A stretch of 19,407 bases of DNA from contig JAZNFJ010000035.1 of the NCBI GenBank assembly GCA_045589035.1, positions 1 to 19,407 on the forward strand. Reading direction: 5' to 3'. Within the stretch, counting starts at the first letter, position 1. Each line of letters starts with the position of its first letter. Below the pieces are notes generated by a model that was given only the letters and a program-made list of their open reading frames with translations, was not told where the DNA came from and did no database searches. Both the position numbers and the translations under genes were made by a program. The stretch comes from Avoscillospira sp045589035. GTDB taxonomy: Bacteria; Bacillota; Clostridia; Oscillospirales; Oscillospiraceae. Shown here in pieces: positions 1 to 7,513 of the stretch.

Positions 1-449
1 GCACCAACAATTGCAACATTGATCTTATTATGTGTACCAGAAGGCCGTTCTCTATGGACATTCATCTGTGCATGAAGCTGCTGATACAGGAAGCGAGTGA
101 ACAAGGTCGCCAGAATAATCAGGGTCACCGAAATGATCACAAATGCTACACCGGGATTAACCGCAGGAACCAGTCGACCTAGAATCAAGTAGATGCCGCA
201 GCCAACACCATCGGATACCATAACATGCAGATAGGCTTTTGCATTAGCATATCTCCAAACCTTGGAATACAATGCAAATGTGCAGCGAACACTAAAGAGA
301 ACCACCACAAGAATTATAATCTTTATAAGAATATCACTGCTTCCAAGCTTTACGGAATCAACCTCTGGAAATACAGCTGCTGTCACGACCATGATCCCAA
401 ACATTGTTACAAGATCAATAAGCTGCAGCCATAATTTACGCTTATTCAT
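1..449 (-). CDS. CapD/EpsC-type polysaccharide biosynthesis protein (nucleotide-sugar 4,6-dehydratase family), N-terminal part
   Basis: Only the first 149 codons are in the window; the gene runs off the left edge. The translation begins MNKRKLWLQLIDLVTMFGIM and has four hydrophobic segments at about residues 11-27, 41-56, 76-92 and 101-118. A VWRYAN motif (64-69) and then NVAIVG (144-149) follow; the latter is the first strand and start of the glycine motif of a Rossmann NAD-binding fold. Four membrane helices followed by a Rossmann domain is the architecture of CapD/EpsC/WbpM proteins, which convert UDP-GlcNAc-type sugars at the membrane for surface-polysaccharide synthesis. The ATG is preceded by a purine-rich AGAGAGAG site. 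It lies 37 bases after the CpsB-type phosphatase and is presumably in the same operon. The catalytic domain is not visible, so substrate and activity cannot be judged. Confidence 0.85.
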   Translation of the reverse strand, partial: MNKRKLWLQLIDLVTMFGIMVVTAAVFPEVDSVKLGSSDILIKIIILVVVLFSVRCTFALYSKVWRYANAKAYLHVMVSDGVGCGIYLILGRLVPAVNPGVAFVIISVTLIILATLFTRFLYQQLHAQMNVHRERPSGTHNKINVAIVG

Positions 450-486
450 GCCATCTCTCTCTTCTCAATCGTACTCTTATCCAAAG

Positions 487-1191
487 TCAAATCTCAGGAT
501 CATCAAAAATTGCATCATCCGTCGCCGATGCAATCATGCGTGCCGCACAAACGCCTAGTTTGCGCTCAATCAGGCTCATCGCATCACCCATATTAGGAGG
601 ACGAACACCCGTGTTGTGACAATCAGAAATCAGTATCAGACCAAAATCATTTAAGAGACTGAGCGTTCTTCGGCGATAGCGCAGCTTAAAAAGGGCCTTG
701 GAACTAATCTGTACCGGAAATCCCATTTCAAGCAAATGCTCCATCTTATACTGACTCTGTTTGCCAAAATATCGGTCCAGGTGGGCAATCATCGGTGTAA
801 TACCCCGACGAATGGACAAACCATATAACTGGCGAAACAATTCATCGCTCCAAGGTGTCACAGGGAGTTCAACCAAGAGTGTCTTTGTCCCCTCATAGCA
901 CAAATCTTCCAGTTCCGGCCATTCTACCATACCGGCCGCCCAAGCAACTTCAGCACCAAGAATGACATTGGGTACATCCTTCCCCGGCAATTCTGTGCGC
1001 AAAGATTCCCAAGATGTATTGCGGCGCTTCAGGAACTCTCTGGGTAGTTCATTCCCTCTGTAGAAATGAGGGGTCAATGCGACAGTATCCACGCCTTGCA
1101 TTTTCTGTATACGAAGCATTTCCAATGCCGTCGCCACATCAGAGGCTCCATCATCCATTCCAGGGAGAATGTGTGTATGCAGGTCGGTCAT
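487..1191 (-). CDS. cpsB: PHP-type tyrosine-protein phosphatase, CpsB/CapC/YwqE family
   Basis: A 234-residue protein of the polymerase-and-histidinol-phosphatase fold. In capsule loci these enzymes are metal-dependent phosphatases that remove phosphate from the tyrosine tail of the partner BY-kinase. The metal-ligand motifs are all present: H5-x-H7 (DLHTHILPGMDDG), H42 (LTPHF), E81 (GAEV), H137 (IAHLDRY), D190 and H192 (SDCHN). Length and motif spacing match S. pneumoniae CpsB. I chose the ATG at 1191 because family members begin M-(I/T)-D-(I/L)-H-(S/T)-H. An in-frame TTG at 1197, directly after the kinase stop codon, has a GAGG at better spacing and is possible; it would add two residues. 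It directly follows the kinase gene, and the two are probably translationally coupled. Confidence 0.93.
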   Translation of the reverse strand: MTDLHTHILPGMDDGASDVATALEMLRIQKMQGVDTVALTPHFYRGNELPREFLKRRNTSWESLRTELPGKDVPNVILGAEVAWAAGMVEWPELEDLCYEGTKTLLVELPVTPWSDELFRQLYGLSIRRGITPMIAHLDRYFGKQSQYKMEHLLEMGFPVQISSKALFKLRYRRRTLSLLNDFGLILISDCHNTGVRPPNMGDAMSLIERKLGVCAARMIASATDDAIFDDPEI

Positions 1192-1197
1192 AAGCAA

Positions 1198-2109
1198 TCA
1201 TCCCTCACGAAAGGGATCAATAACAGGTCGATCCATTCTATTCATTCCGCCACTGTGGTCATAGCTATGGTTGTGGTTGTGGCTGTGGCCATAACCATAG
1301 CCGTAGCCACCATAGTATCCACCATATCTGCTGTACCTACCGTATCTTCCGTATCTACCATAGCCGTATCGAGCATACTGCCGGTAACGGTACTTGCCAT
1401 AACCGACACCACTATCCGGAGAAATACCATTCAAAAGGAAGCCCAGGATCTTGGCTTTGGCATATTCCAATTGTTCCACAGCTTGAATGACTGCTCCGCG
1501 TTCGGACTGCTCAGCCTTAACAACAAAGAGAACACCATCGCACTGATCCGCCAAAACAACTGCATCAACAACCATGTTGACGGGAGGAGTATCAAGAATG
1601 ATGTACTCATACTGTTCCCGGAGTGTTCCCAACAGTCTTTGCATTTTTGTAGATGCCAACAATTCAGACGGGTTGGGGGGGATATCACCGGAAAGCAAAA
1701 CATCAATACCATGACGGGCATGAGATACGATCGTTACATCCATCTGGCTATTGTCGACCAGGAGGTTGCTAAGACCGGATGTATTGGAAATACTGAGCAA
1801 ACGGCCCAATTTAGGACGCCGAAGGTCGCAGTCGACAATCAACACTTTCTTTTCCGTCAAACCCAGAGAGATCGCAAGATTTAGCGCTGTCAAGCTCTTG
1901 CCCTCACTCTGCATGGCCGAGGTAACCAGAAGCACTTTGCATCCGTCTGTATCTGCAAGGGAAAAGTTCACATTCGTACGCAAGGTTTTATATGCCTCTC
2001 GAAGATAAAAACTACTCTTGGAATTCAGAATATATTTCCGATCTTCTTTAATTTTTACTGCAGAATGGGTTTTGGCCACTTCTTTTCTATTTTTCTTGGT
2101 AAAAATCAT
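1198..2109 (-). CDS. cpsD: Bacterial tyrosine kinase (BY-kinase), CpsD/CapB/YwqD family, with a tyrosine/histidine-rich tail
   Basis: A 303-residue cytoplasmic ATPase/kinase that autophosphorylates tyrosines in its C-terminal tail and controls exopolysaccharide polymerisation with its membrane activator. Visible motifs: Walker A at 64-72 (SAMQSEGKS, Lys71), Walker A' at about 90-98 (LIVDCDLRR), Walker B at 169-173 (YIILD), and an oligomerisation-type EAYKTLR at 38-44. The tail (residues 237-285) has 16 tyrosines in Arg-Tyr-Gly and Gly-Tyr repeats, followed by a His/Asn/Ser run with five histidines among nine residues. Typical Firmicute tails carry about four clustered tyrosines. The start overlaps the modulator stop in an ATGA (2106-2109), with AGGAGG ten bases upstream. 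As usual in Firmicutes, kinase and transmembrane activator are separate proteins. Confidence 0.95.
   Translation of the reverse strand: MIFTKKNRKEVAKTHSAVKIKEDRKYILNSKSSFYLREAYKTLRTNVNFSLADTDGCKVLLVTSAMQSEGKSLTALNLAISLGLTEKKVLIVDCDLRRPKLGRLLSISNTSGLSNLLVDNSQMDVTIVSHARHGIDVLLSGDIPPNPSELLASTKMQRLLGTLREQYEYIILDTPPVNMVVDAVVLADQCDGVLFVVKAEQSERGAVIQAVEQLEYAKAKILGFLLNGISPDSGVGYGKYRYRQYARYGYGRYGRYGRYSRYGGYYGGYGYGYGHSHNHNHSYDHSGGMNRMDRPVIDPFREG
1252..1401 (-). repeat. Low-complexity Tyr/Gly/Arg then His-rich coding repeat in the BY-kinase tail
   Basis: On the minus strand the codons GGN-AGN/CGN-TAY recur as imperfect 9-base units encoding Arg-Tyr-Gly. They pass into Gly-Tyr dipeptides and then into His-Ser/Asn codons (CAC/CAT, AAC). 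Such tandem repeats can expand or shrink by slippage, so the number of phosphorylatable tyrosines may differ between strains. The reading frame is intact. Confidence 0.7.
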
Positions 2110-2873
2110 TTTTTTGTGGCCTCCTTCTTTTCTTCCAGAGAATAGTAACCGTAAGTACCGCCGGAAGAAATAATTTCAAAATTGGGGATACGGCCCAAAA
2201 CAGGAAGTTCAAACAGGCTTGTAAGATCATTCTCATCCTTGATACGGGTATCTCTCAAGAACTGAATTGTCAAAAAGGCAACCGCCAGGACAAAACCAAT
2301 CAAGCCGCCTACAAAGGCAGATTTAGCATAATTAGGGGAATATCGAGAAGTCGGCACTTTTGCCGTATCAATGACATGGGCAGATGTGCCCTCAATCAGA
2401 CTAGAGATCTCTTTGGGAGCAACCTCCGCAGCAGCATTCGCAATGCGTGCGGCCTCAACAGGGTCCTCATGCACCACGTAAACACAGAATATTTCTGTTT
2501 CATTCATCTGGCTAGCTTTGATCATTCCATTGAGTTCAGATACACTATACTCGTCATTTAAAGCAGTGGAAATCTTGCTCAAAACACGATCACTCTTTGC
2601 GATGCTGACATATGTATTGACCAATCTCTGCGCAGCAGACAAATCAGAACTGGTGAGATAGTCTGCGTTGTCAATCACTCGGCTGTTACTGACATAGAGT
2701 GAAATCCTCGCCTGATACTTAGGCGTCACAAACTTCAATGTGCCGGCAAAGGCAATGGATGCACCAATCGCCAGACACATAACAATCAGCCACCATTTGC
2801 GCAGATAGGCAAGCAAAAGTTCCTGTAAGTCTATTTCTAATGCATTAACTTTATCCGTTACTGTTTCTCTCAT
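2106..2873 (-). CDS. cpsC: Wzz/CpsC/YwqC-type chain-length determinant and BY-kinase modulator
   Basis: A 255-residue membrane protein with the two-helix Wzz topology: TM1 at about 27-45 (WWLIVMCLAIGASIAFAG), an extracytoplasmic domain, and TM2 at about 186-206 (AFVGGLIGFVLAVAFLTIQFL). A proline motif (AKVPTSRYSP, 171-180) precedes TM2, as is characteristic of this family. The C-terminal cytoplasmic segment is what activates a separate CpsD-type kinase in Firmicutes. It contains four tyrosine/phenylalanine-rich positions near the end (TYGYYSLEE). It is the first gene of the operon, behind the promoter at 2965-2993, and overlaps the kinase by 4 bases. Its own Shine-Dalgarno is weak (GGGG about 11 bases upstream) and lies inside a short leader ORF, so translation could be coupled to that ORF. 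Confidence 0.93.
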   Translation of the reverse strand: MRETVTDKVNALEIDLQELLLAYLRKWWLIVMCLAIGASIAFAGTLKFVTPKYQARISLYVSNSRVIDNADYLTSSDLSAAQRLVNTYVSIAKSDRVLSKISTALNDEYSVSELNGMIKASQMNETEIFCVYVVHEDPVEAARIANAAAEVAPKEISSLIEGTSAHVIDTAKVPTSRYSPNYAKSAFVGGLIGFVLAVAFLTIQFLRDTRIKDENDLTSLFELPVLGRIPNFEIISSGGTYGYYSLEEKKEATKK

Positions 2874-2879
2874 GGATTT

Positions 2880-2930
2880 CTAAACCCCATTTTCCGTGTA
2901 GTAATATCTGTTATACGTACAAATCATCAT
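2880..2930 (-). CDS. Possible 16-codon tyrosine-rich leader ORF of the polysaccharide operon
   Basis: Within the predicted 5' untranslated region an ORF reads MMICTYNRYYYTENGV and stops at TAG, 6 bases before the start of the CpsC gene. A GGGAG lies directly upstream, but its spacing is short (1 base to the first ATG, 4 to the second). The four tyrosine codons (one alone, then three together) echo the tyrosine-rich kinase of the operon. It could be a regulatory leader peptide or a chance ORF; only position and composition support it. Confidence 0.3.
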   Translation of the reverse strand: MMICTYNRYYYTENGV

Positions 2931-2955
2931 ACTCCCACTTTATAGCGATAATATG

Positions 2956-2978
2956 ACATATAGAATAGTATCATATGT
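2956..2978. promoter_or_regulatory. Candidate operator: inverted repeat over the -10 box of the polysaccharide promoter
   Basis: ACATAT at 2956-2961 and ATATGT at 2973-2978 form perfect 6-base inverted arms around an 11-base centre that contains the -10 hexamer of the cpsC promoter. A 17-base centre-to-centre spacing over a -10 box suits a dimeric repressor. AT-rich sequence makes chance symmetry fairly likely. Confidence 0.35.
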
Positions 2979-2993
2979 TTCGATAAAAGGCAA
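2965..2993 (-). promoter_or_regulatory. Sigma-A promoter of the polysaccharide operon, extended -10
   Basis: Read on the minus strand: TTGCCT (2988-2993), a 17-base spacer, then TACTAT (2965-2970) immediately preceded by TGA, giving the TGn extended -10. A run of A/T-only sequence (about 3017-3050) lies upstream and resembles an UP element. Transcription would begin near 2958, leaving a leader of about 85 bases before cpsC. Confidence 0.75.
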
Positions 2994-3088
2994 GCATTTA
3001 ATGGATTTGTAGGGTTTTTCTATATATTAATTTTAAAATAATCTATATTCTTTTCTGGCAGAAAGGTGGTTCAGCATCTTTAAGAAAC

Positions 3089-3131
3089 ACAAAAAGTACC
3101 GACAATACCAAAAATTGTGGTGTCGGTACTT
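3089..3131 (-). terminator. Rho-independent terminator of the tig-clpP-clpX-lon-engB operon
   Basis: A perfect 11-bp stem pairs AAGTACCGACA (3094-3104) with TGTCGGTACTT (3121-3131). On the minus strand it is followed by TTTTTGTG. It begins 7 bases after the engB stop codon and separates that operon from the polysaccharide operon. Confidence 0.9.
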
Positions 3132-3138
3132 CATTGAA

Positions 3139-3726
3139 TTACGGTTCTGCTACACGAAGAATGTGAGAAAGCAGCACTTCCCTGCCCTCGCCCTTTTCTG
3201 CAGAGAAACGGATCAAGGGAACACCATCCTCCAGAGAAAGTGTTTCCCGAATGGTCTGGAGATTCCCATCAATTTCAGATTTCTTCAGCTTATCCATTTT
3301 ATTGGCAACCACCACATAGGGACGGCCGGACTGCTGAAACCAGTTGGCCATAATCACATCGTTGGCTGTAGGCTTGTGTCTTGCATCGACGATCAGTACA
3401 CCCAAAGTAATGAAATCCGGTGCTGCAAAATAGCTTTCGATCAGCTTAGCCCAGCGTTCCTTCTCGGCTTTCGGCACCTTGGCATATCCGTAACCGGGCA
3501 GATCCACCAGATACATGGCTTTATCAATTAAAAAATAATTGATGTGCGTGGTTTTGCCGGGCGCTTCGCCAACGCGGGCAAAGTTCTTTCTCTGCAAAAG
3601 CCGATTGATCACTGAGGATTTACCCACATTGGACCGACCCGCAAAGGCGATCTGAGGCAGACCATCCATAGGACAGGCATCCAGGCTGGCTGCAGATCGG
3701 ATAAATTCAGCATTGTGTAAATTCAT
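3139..3726 (-). CDS. engB: Ribosome-biogenesis GTPase EngB/YsxC
   Basis: A 195-residue TRAFAC-class GTPase needed for assembly of the large ribosomal subunit. All G motifs are present in normal order: G1 GRSNVGKS (30-37), G2 threonines at 59-60 (GKTTHINYF, as in the family), G3 DLPG (75-78) within the YihA/EngB signature DLPGYGYAKV, G4 NKMD (142-145) and G5 SAEKG (175-179). Length equals B. subtilis YsxC. The ATG lies 7 bases after the lon stop, and its AGGTGA ribosome site overlaps that stop. It is the last gene of the proteolysis operon, the same position as in Bacillus (tig-clpX-lonB-lonA-ysxC). Confidence 0.97.
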   Translation of the reverse strand: MNLHNAEFIRSAASLDACPMDGLPQIAFAGRSNVGKSSVINRLLQRKNFARVGEAPGKTTHINYFLIDKAMYLVDLPGYGYAKVPKAEKERWAKLIESYFAAPDFITLGVLIVDARHKPTANDVIMANWFQQSGRPYVVVANKMDKLKKSEIDGNLQTIRETLSLEDGVPLIRFSAEKGEGREVLLSHILRVAEP

Positions 3727-3733
3727 AGTTCAC

Positions 3734-6160
3734 CTACTGCCGGATTCCGGTCTTTCTTCTCTTTTTTTGTTCATGGGAAGCAGCCAATGTCACTTCCTGC
3801 GGCGCATCAGCACAAACTGTTTCTTCCAGATATGCATTCATATCCAAAGCAGCAGCCAATACATCATCCACATGGGAAACTGCAATGAAATTCAAGCTTC
3901 TGCGTACTGTCTGATCGATTTCTTCCAGATCCTTGACATTTGCCTGTGGGATGATCACAGTCTTGATACCGTGACGAAGCGCTGCCATGGTCTTCTCCTT
4001 TAAGCCACCAATGGCCATCACACGACCGCGAATGGAAATCTCACCGGTCATGGCCATATCTCTGCGAACCTTTGCTCCTGTCAGAGCAGAAACCATCGCT
4101 GTGCAGACGGTAATGCCTGCAGACGGGCCATCCTTGGGAATGGCACCCTCCGGAAAATGAACATGAATATCTCTGGTCTTGTAGAAATCTTCCGGGATGT
4201 GGAGCTGATGGGTGCGGGAACGAATGTAACTCATTGCCGCATGGACGGATTCCTTCATCACATCACCCAGATTACCGGTCAGTTCCAACTTTCCGGTACC
4301 GGGAACCACATTTACTTCCACTTCCAGTGTTTCTCCGCCAACAGAAGTCCATGCCAGACCTGTCACCAGACCAACACTGTCCACAGGAGGCATTTCATCA
4401 GGAAGATACTTCTTCACACCGAGGAACTCTTCCAAATTAGCGCCGGTAACTGTAATGCGCCTGGGCGCATCGGCAGAAACAAACCGCATATCGCACTTTC
4501 TGCAAACAGCCGCAATTTCCCGTTCCAGATTACGGACGCCGGATTCTCTGGTATAACAGGTGATGATCTCGCGGATCGCATCGTCGGTCATGCGAACCTG
4601 TGTCCGTTTTAAACCGTGCTTGGTCAACTGCTTGGGAATCAAGTGATCCTTGGCAATTCGCAGTTTCTCCTCATCGGTATAGGATGTCAGCTCAATGACC
4701 TCCATGCGGTCCAGAAGCGGTGCAGGAATCGTGGAGGTGGTATTTGCGGTGGTGATAAACATACACTCACTGAGATCGAAAGGAATCTCCAGATAGTGAT
4801 CACGGAAAGTGCTGTTCTGTTCCGCATCCAATACTTCAAGCAAAGCAGAGGACGGGTCACCGCGATAGTCGCTGCCCAGCTTGTCGATTTCGTCCAACAA
4901 AAGCAGTGCGTTCCTGGTACCTGCATGGGAAATCGCATTCATCACACGACCGGGCATAGAGCCGATATAAGTCTTACGATGACCGCGGATGTCTGCTTCA
5001 TCATGGACACCGCCAAGGGAAATACGAGCCAGATTACGATTTAACGCGCGGGCAATGCTCATGGCGATACTGGTCTTACCCACACCGGGAGGACCAACCA
5101 AACAAATGATCTGCCCGGGCATTTCCGGTGCCATTTTACGAACAGCAAAGATCTCAAGGATTCGTTCTTTGACCTTTTCCAGGCCAAAGTGATCATCGTC
5201 CAAAATCTTTCTGGCAGCCCGAATATCCACACGCTCTTTTGTCCGCTTATTCCACGGCAGTTCCAAACAAGTATCCAGATACGTCCGGATCACAGATGCC
5301 TCGGGCGAATTTGGGGACTGCTTACTCAGCCGCTTGACTTCCTTCAGCAGCTTTTCTTCAATTTCCTGAGAAAGTTTGAGATCCGCAACAGCCTTCTGAT
5401 ATCTGGCGATCTCTTCTTCCTCATCCTCTTCACCCAGTTCTTTCTGGATCACACGCATCTGTTCGCGGAGATAGTAATCCCGCTGACCCTTACTGACACT
5501 CTCCTGCACCCGTTCCTGAATGTCCGCTTCCAGTTGCATGATGTCCAGTTCCCTGCCAAGCAGCACGCAAGCCAGTTCCAATCGCTTCAGCGGTGCCAGT
5601 GTTTCCAGAACTCTCTGCTTATCAGAGTAATTTACCGAGCTGTTCTGGGTGATATAGTCGGCAATATAGCCGGGGTCGTCGCAGGTCATGATCTCCAGAA
5701 TATCATCCGGCACATTCCGTCCGGATAGTTCCATGAAATGATCATAGAAAAACTGCGCCTGACGAAGCAAGGCTTCGGTCTTATTCATGTTCTTGCCTGC
5801 AGGCAGTTCCTGTACATTCTCCACCCGTCCATAGAGATAGGGTTCTGTCTGAATGCACTCCGCCATGGTGGCTCTGTATTTGCCTTCCACCAGAATACGG
5901 ATAGTATCACCCGGCAGTCGAAGCACCTGCTTTACCACAGATACCGTGCCGATGGTATAAAGATCCTTCTGATCGGGATCATCCACATGGATTTCTTTCT
6001 GGGTCACCAAAAAGATTTCCTGATTGCCGCGCATAGCTTCTTCCACTGCACGGATGGATTTCTTTCTACCCACATCAAAATGAGTGGTCATTCTGGGAAA
6101 GACATTCAGTCCTCTCAATGCCAATACCGGCATTCTCTGGGACATAATAATCTCGTTCAT
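3734..6160 (-). CDS. lon: ATP-dependent Lon protease (LonA type)
   Basis: An 808-residue soluble AAA+ protease that degrades misfolded and regulatory proteins. Domains in order: N-terminal LON substrate-binding domain (PVLALRGLNVFPRM from residue 11), a coiled-coil middle region ending in an acidic stretch (GEEDEEEE, 243-250), AAA+ module with Walker A GPPGVGKT (356-363) and Walker B LLLLDEID (419-426), and the protease domain. The catalytic dyad is Ser680 (PKDGPSAG) and Lys723 (GGLKEK), 43 residues apart as in E. coli (Ser679/Lys722). The ATG at 6160 was chosen over an upstream in-frame ATG at 6202 because AAAGGAG sits 7 bases before it and the protein then begins like other Lon proteins. 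The C-terminus ends in a basic tail (EQKKRRKTGIRQ). Confidence 0.98.
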   Translation of the reverse strand: MNEIIMSQRMPVLALRGLNVFPRMTTHFDVGRKKSIRAVEEAMRGNQEIFLVTQKEIHVDDPDQKDLYTIGTVSVVKQVLRLPGDTIRILVEGKYRATMAECIQTEPYLYGRVENVQELPAGKNMNKTEALLRQAQFFYDHFMELSGRNVPDDILEIMTCDDPGYIADYITQNSSVNYSDKQRVLETLAPLKRLELACVLLGRELDIMQLEADIQERVQESVSKGQRDYYLREQMRVIQKELGEEDEEEEIARYQKAVADLKLSQEIEEKLLKEVKRLSKQSPNSPEASVIRTYLDTCLELPWNKRTKERVDIRAARKILDDDHFGLEKVKERILEIFAVRKMAPEMPGQIICLVGPPGVGKTSIAMSIARALNRNLARISLGGVHDEADIRGHRKTYIGSMPGRVMNAISHAGTRNALLLLDEIDKLGSDYRGDPSSALLEVLDAEQNSTFRDHYLEIPFDLSECMFITTANTTSTIPAPLLDRMEVIELTSYTDEEKLRIAKDHLIPKQLTKHGLKRTQVRMTDDAIREIITCYTRESGVRNLEREIAAVCRKCDMRFVSADAPRRITVTGANLEEFLGVKKYLPDEMPPVDSVGLVTGLAWTSVGGETLEVEVNVVPGTGKLELTGNLGDVMKESVHAAMSYIRSRTHQLHIPEDFYKTRDIHVHFPEGAIPKDGPSAGITVCTAMVSALTGAKVRRDMAMTGEISIRGRVMAIGGLKEKTMAALRHGIKTVIIPQANVKDLEEIDQTVRRSLNFIAVSHVDDVLAAALDMNAYLEETVCADAPQEVTLAASHEQKKRRKTGIRQ

Positions 6161-6186
6161 ATATACACTCCTTTCTTGGGAGTAGC

Positions 6187-6214
6187 AAAGGGAGAGGATC
6201 AAAACCCTCTCCCT
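6187..6214 (-). other. Stem-loop in the clpX-lon gap: weak terminator or processing site
   Basis: AGGGAGAGG (6189-6197) pairs perfectly with CCTCTCCCT (6206-6214) around an 8-base loop, in the 61-base gap between the clpX stop and the lon start. On the minus strand only three T residues follow, too few for an efficient terminator. It may attenuate read-through into lon or protect or cleave the transcript. The stem itself is clear; the role is inferred. Confidence 0.5.
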
Positions 6215-6221
6215 CTGAAAG

Positions 6222-7484
6222 TTAAAGTGTTACACCCGCATTGCGAATAGGCTGGCGGGGATTGGCACTGTCGCGAGTGACCTGGGGTTTCTCCCGGTTA
6301 CGAACACACTGTTCTGTAACCAGAACGCTCTTAATAGTCAGGTCAGAGGGAATGTCATACATAATACCGGTCATGGTTTCTTCCATGATGGCACGAAGAC
6401 CGCGAGCGCCGATTTGTCTGGCAATTGCCAGTTCAGCAATAGCCTCCAAAGCCTCTTCCTCAAAACTCAGACTCACCTGATCGTACTCCAACAGCTTGCG
6501 ATACTGCTTGCACAGTGCATTTTTCGGCTCCGTCAGGATGCGTACCAGATCCTCTTTCTTCAGACTCTGCAGTGTTGTAATAACCGGCAGACGACCAACC
6601 AGTTCGGGAATGATGCCGAACTTCAGAAGATCATGAGGCTGAACCTTGCGGAACAGCTCACCCACATCCCGATGGGACTTGCTCTCCAATTCAGAGCCAA
6701 AACCTATGGCAGATTTATCTGTACGGCGTTCAATGATCTTGTCCAGACCATCAAATGCGCCACCGCAGATAAACAAAATGTTGGTTGTATCGATCTGAAT
6801 GAACTCCTGCTGGGGGTGCTTTCTGCCTCCCTGAGGAGGAACATTGGCAACCGTGCCTTCCAGAAGCTTCAGAAGGGCCTGCTGAACACCTTCGCCGCTG
6901 ACATCTCTGGTGATAGAGGTATTCTCGCTCTTGCGGGCGATTTTATCCATCTCATCGATGTAGATAATGCCCCGTTCCGCCTGTTCCACATCAAAATCAG
7001 CAGCCTGCAGCAGACGCAGTAAGATATTTTCTACATCTTCGCCCACATAGCCGGCTTCCGTCAGTGTGGTGGCATCAGCAATGGCAAAGGGCACATTCAG
7101 GATCTTAGCGAGAGTCTGTGCAAACAGAGTCTTGCCGGAACCAGTGGGACCAATCAAAAGAATGTTGCTCTTCTGCAGTTCCACATCAGTACTATTCGAG
7201 AAATAGATACGCTTGTAATGGTTGTACACAGCCACAGCCAGTGCGATCTTGGCCTCATCCTGACCGATGATGTACCGATCCATATAGGTTTTGATCTCTA
7301 CAGGTGTAGGCAGTGTATCAGGAAGCTCAAAGGACGGTGCAGTGACTGCCATTTCGTCCCGAATGATTCCGGAACAAAGATCGACGCACTCGTTGCAGAT
7401 AAACACATTGGGACCGGCAATGATCCGGTTGACCTGCTCATGTCGTTTCCCGCAGAACGAACAGCGGATAGTTTCTCTTGACAA
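6222..7484 (-). CDS. clpX: ATP-dependent Clp protease ATP-binding subunit ClpX
   Basis: A 420-residue AAA+ unfoldase that recognises substrates and feeds them to ClpP. Features: N-terminal zinc-binding domain with C8-x2-C11 and C30-x2-C33, Walker A GPTGSGKT (112-119), pore loop GYVG (145-148), Walker B IYIDEMD (174-180), RKH loop (221-223) and the IGF loop (260-262) that docks on ClpP. The start is a TTG at 7484, with AAAGGAAG at suitable spacing and no better ATG; the zinc domain starts 7 residues in, as in homologues. It lies 29 bases after clpP, so peptidase and unfoldase are made from one message. This differs from B. subtilis, where clpP is elsewhere. Confidence 0.98.
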   Translation of the reverse strand: MSRETIRCSFCGKRHEQVNRIIAGPNVFICNECVDLCSGIIRDEMAVTAPSFELPDTLPTPVEIKTYMDRYIIGQDEAKIALAVAVYNHYKRIYFSNSTDVELQKSNILLIGPTGSGKTLFAQTLAKILNVPFAIADATTLTEAGYVGEDVENILLRLLQAADFDVEQAERGIIYIDEMDKIARKSENTSITRDVSGEGVQQALLKLLEGTVANVPPQGGRKHPQQEFIQIDTTNILFICGGAFDGLDKIIERRTDKSAIGFGSELESKSHRDVGELFRKVQPHDLLKFGIIPELVGRLPVITTLQSLKKEDLVRILTEPKNALCKQYRKLLEYDQVSLSFEEEALEAIAELAIARQIGARGLRAIMEETMTGIMYDIPSDLTIKSVLVTEQCVRNREKPQVTRDSANPRQPIRNAGVTL

Positions 7485-7513
7485 AGGTACTCTTCCTTTC
7501 GTTTACAGAACGA

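Noticed and set aside
1195..1197. TTG start for the phosphatase directly after the kinase stop
   Set aside because: Kept as an alternative only; the ATG two codons later matches the family N-terminus.
1234..1401. Possible CRISPR or tandem-repeat array
   Set aside because: The units are short, imperfect and in the kinase reading frame, without spacers; they are coding repeats.
1066..1884. Plus-strand ORF of 272 codons with a Val/Ile/Ala/Thr run that looks like membrane segments
   Set aside because: The run is the antisense of the Tyr/His/Gly codon repeat in the BY-kinase tail. It covers kinase and phosphatase genes that are well supported.
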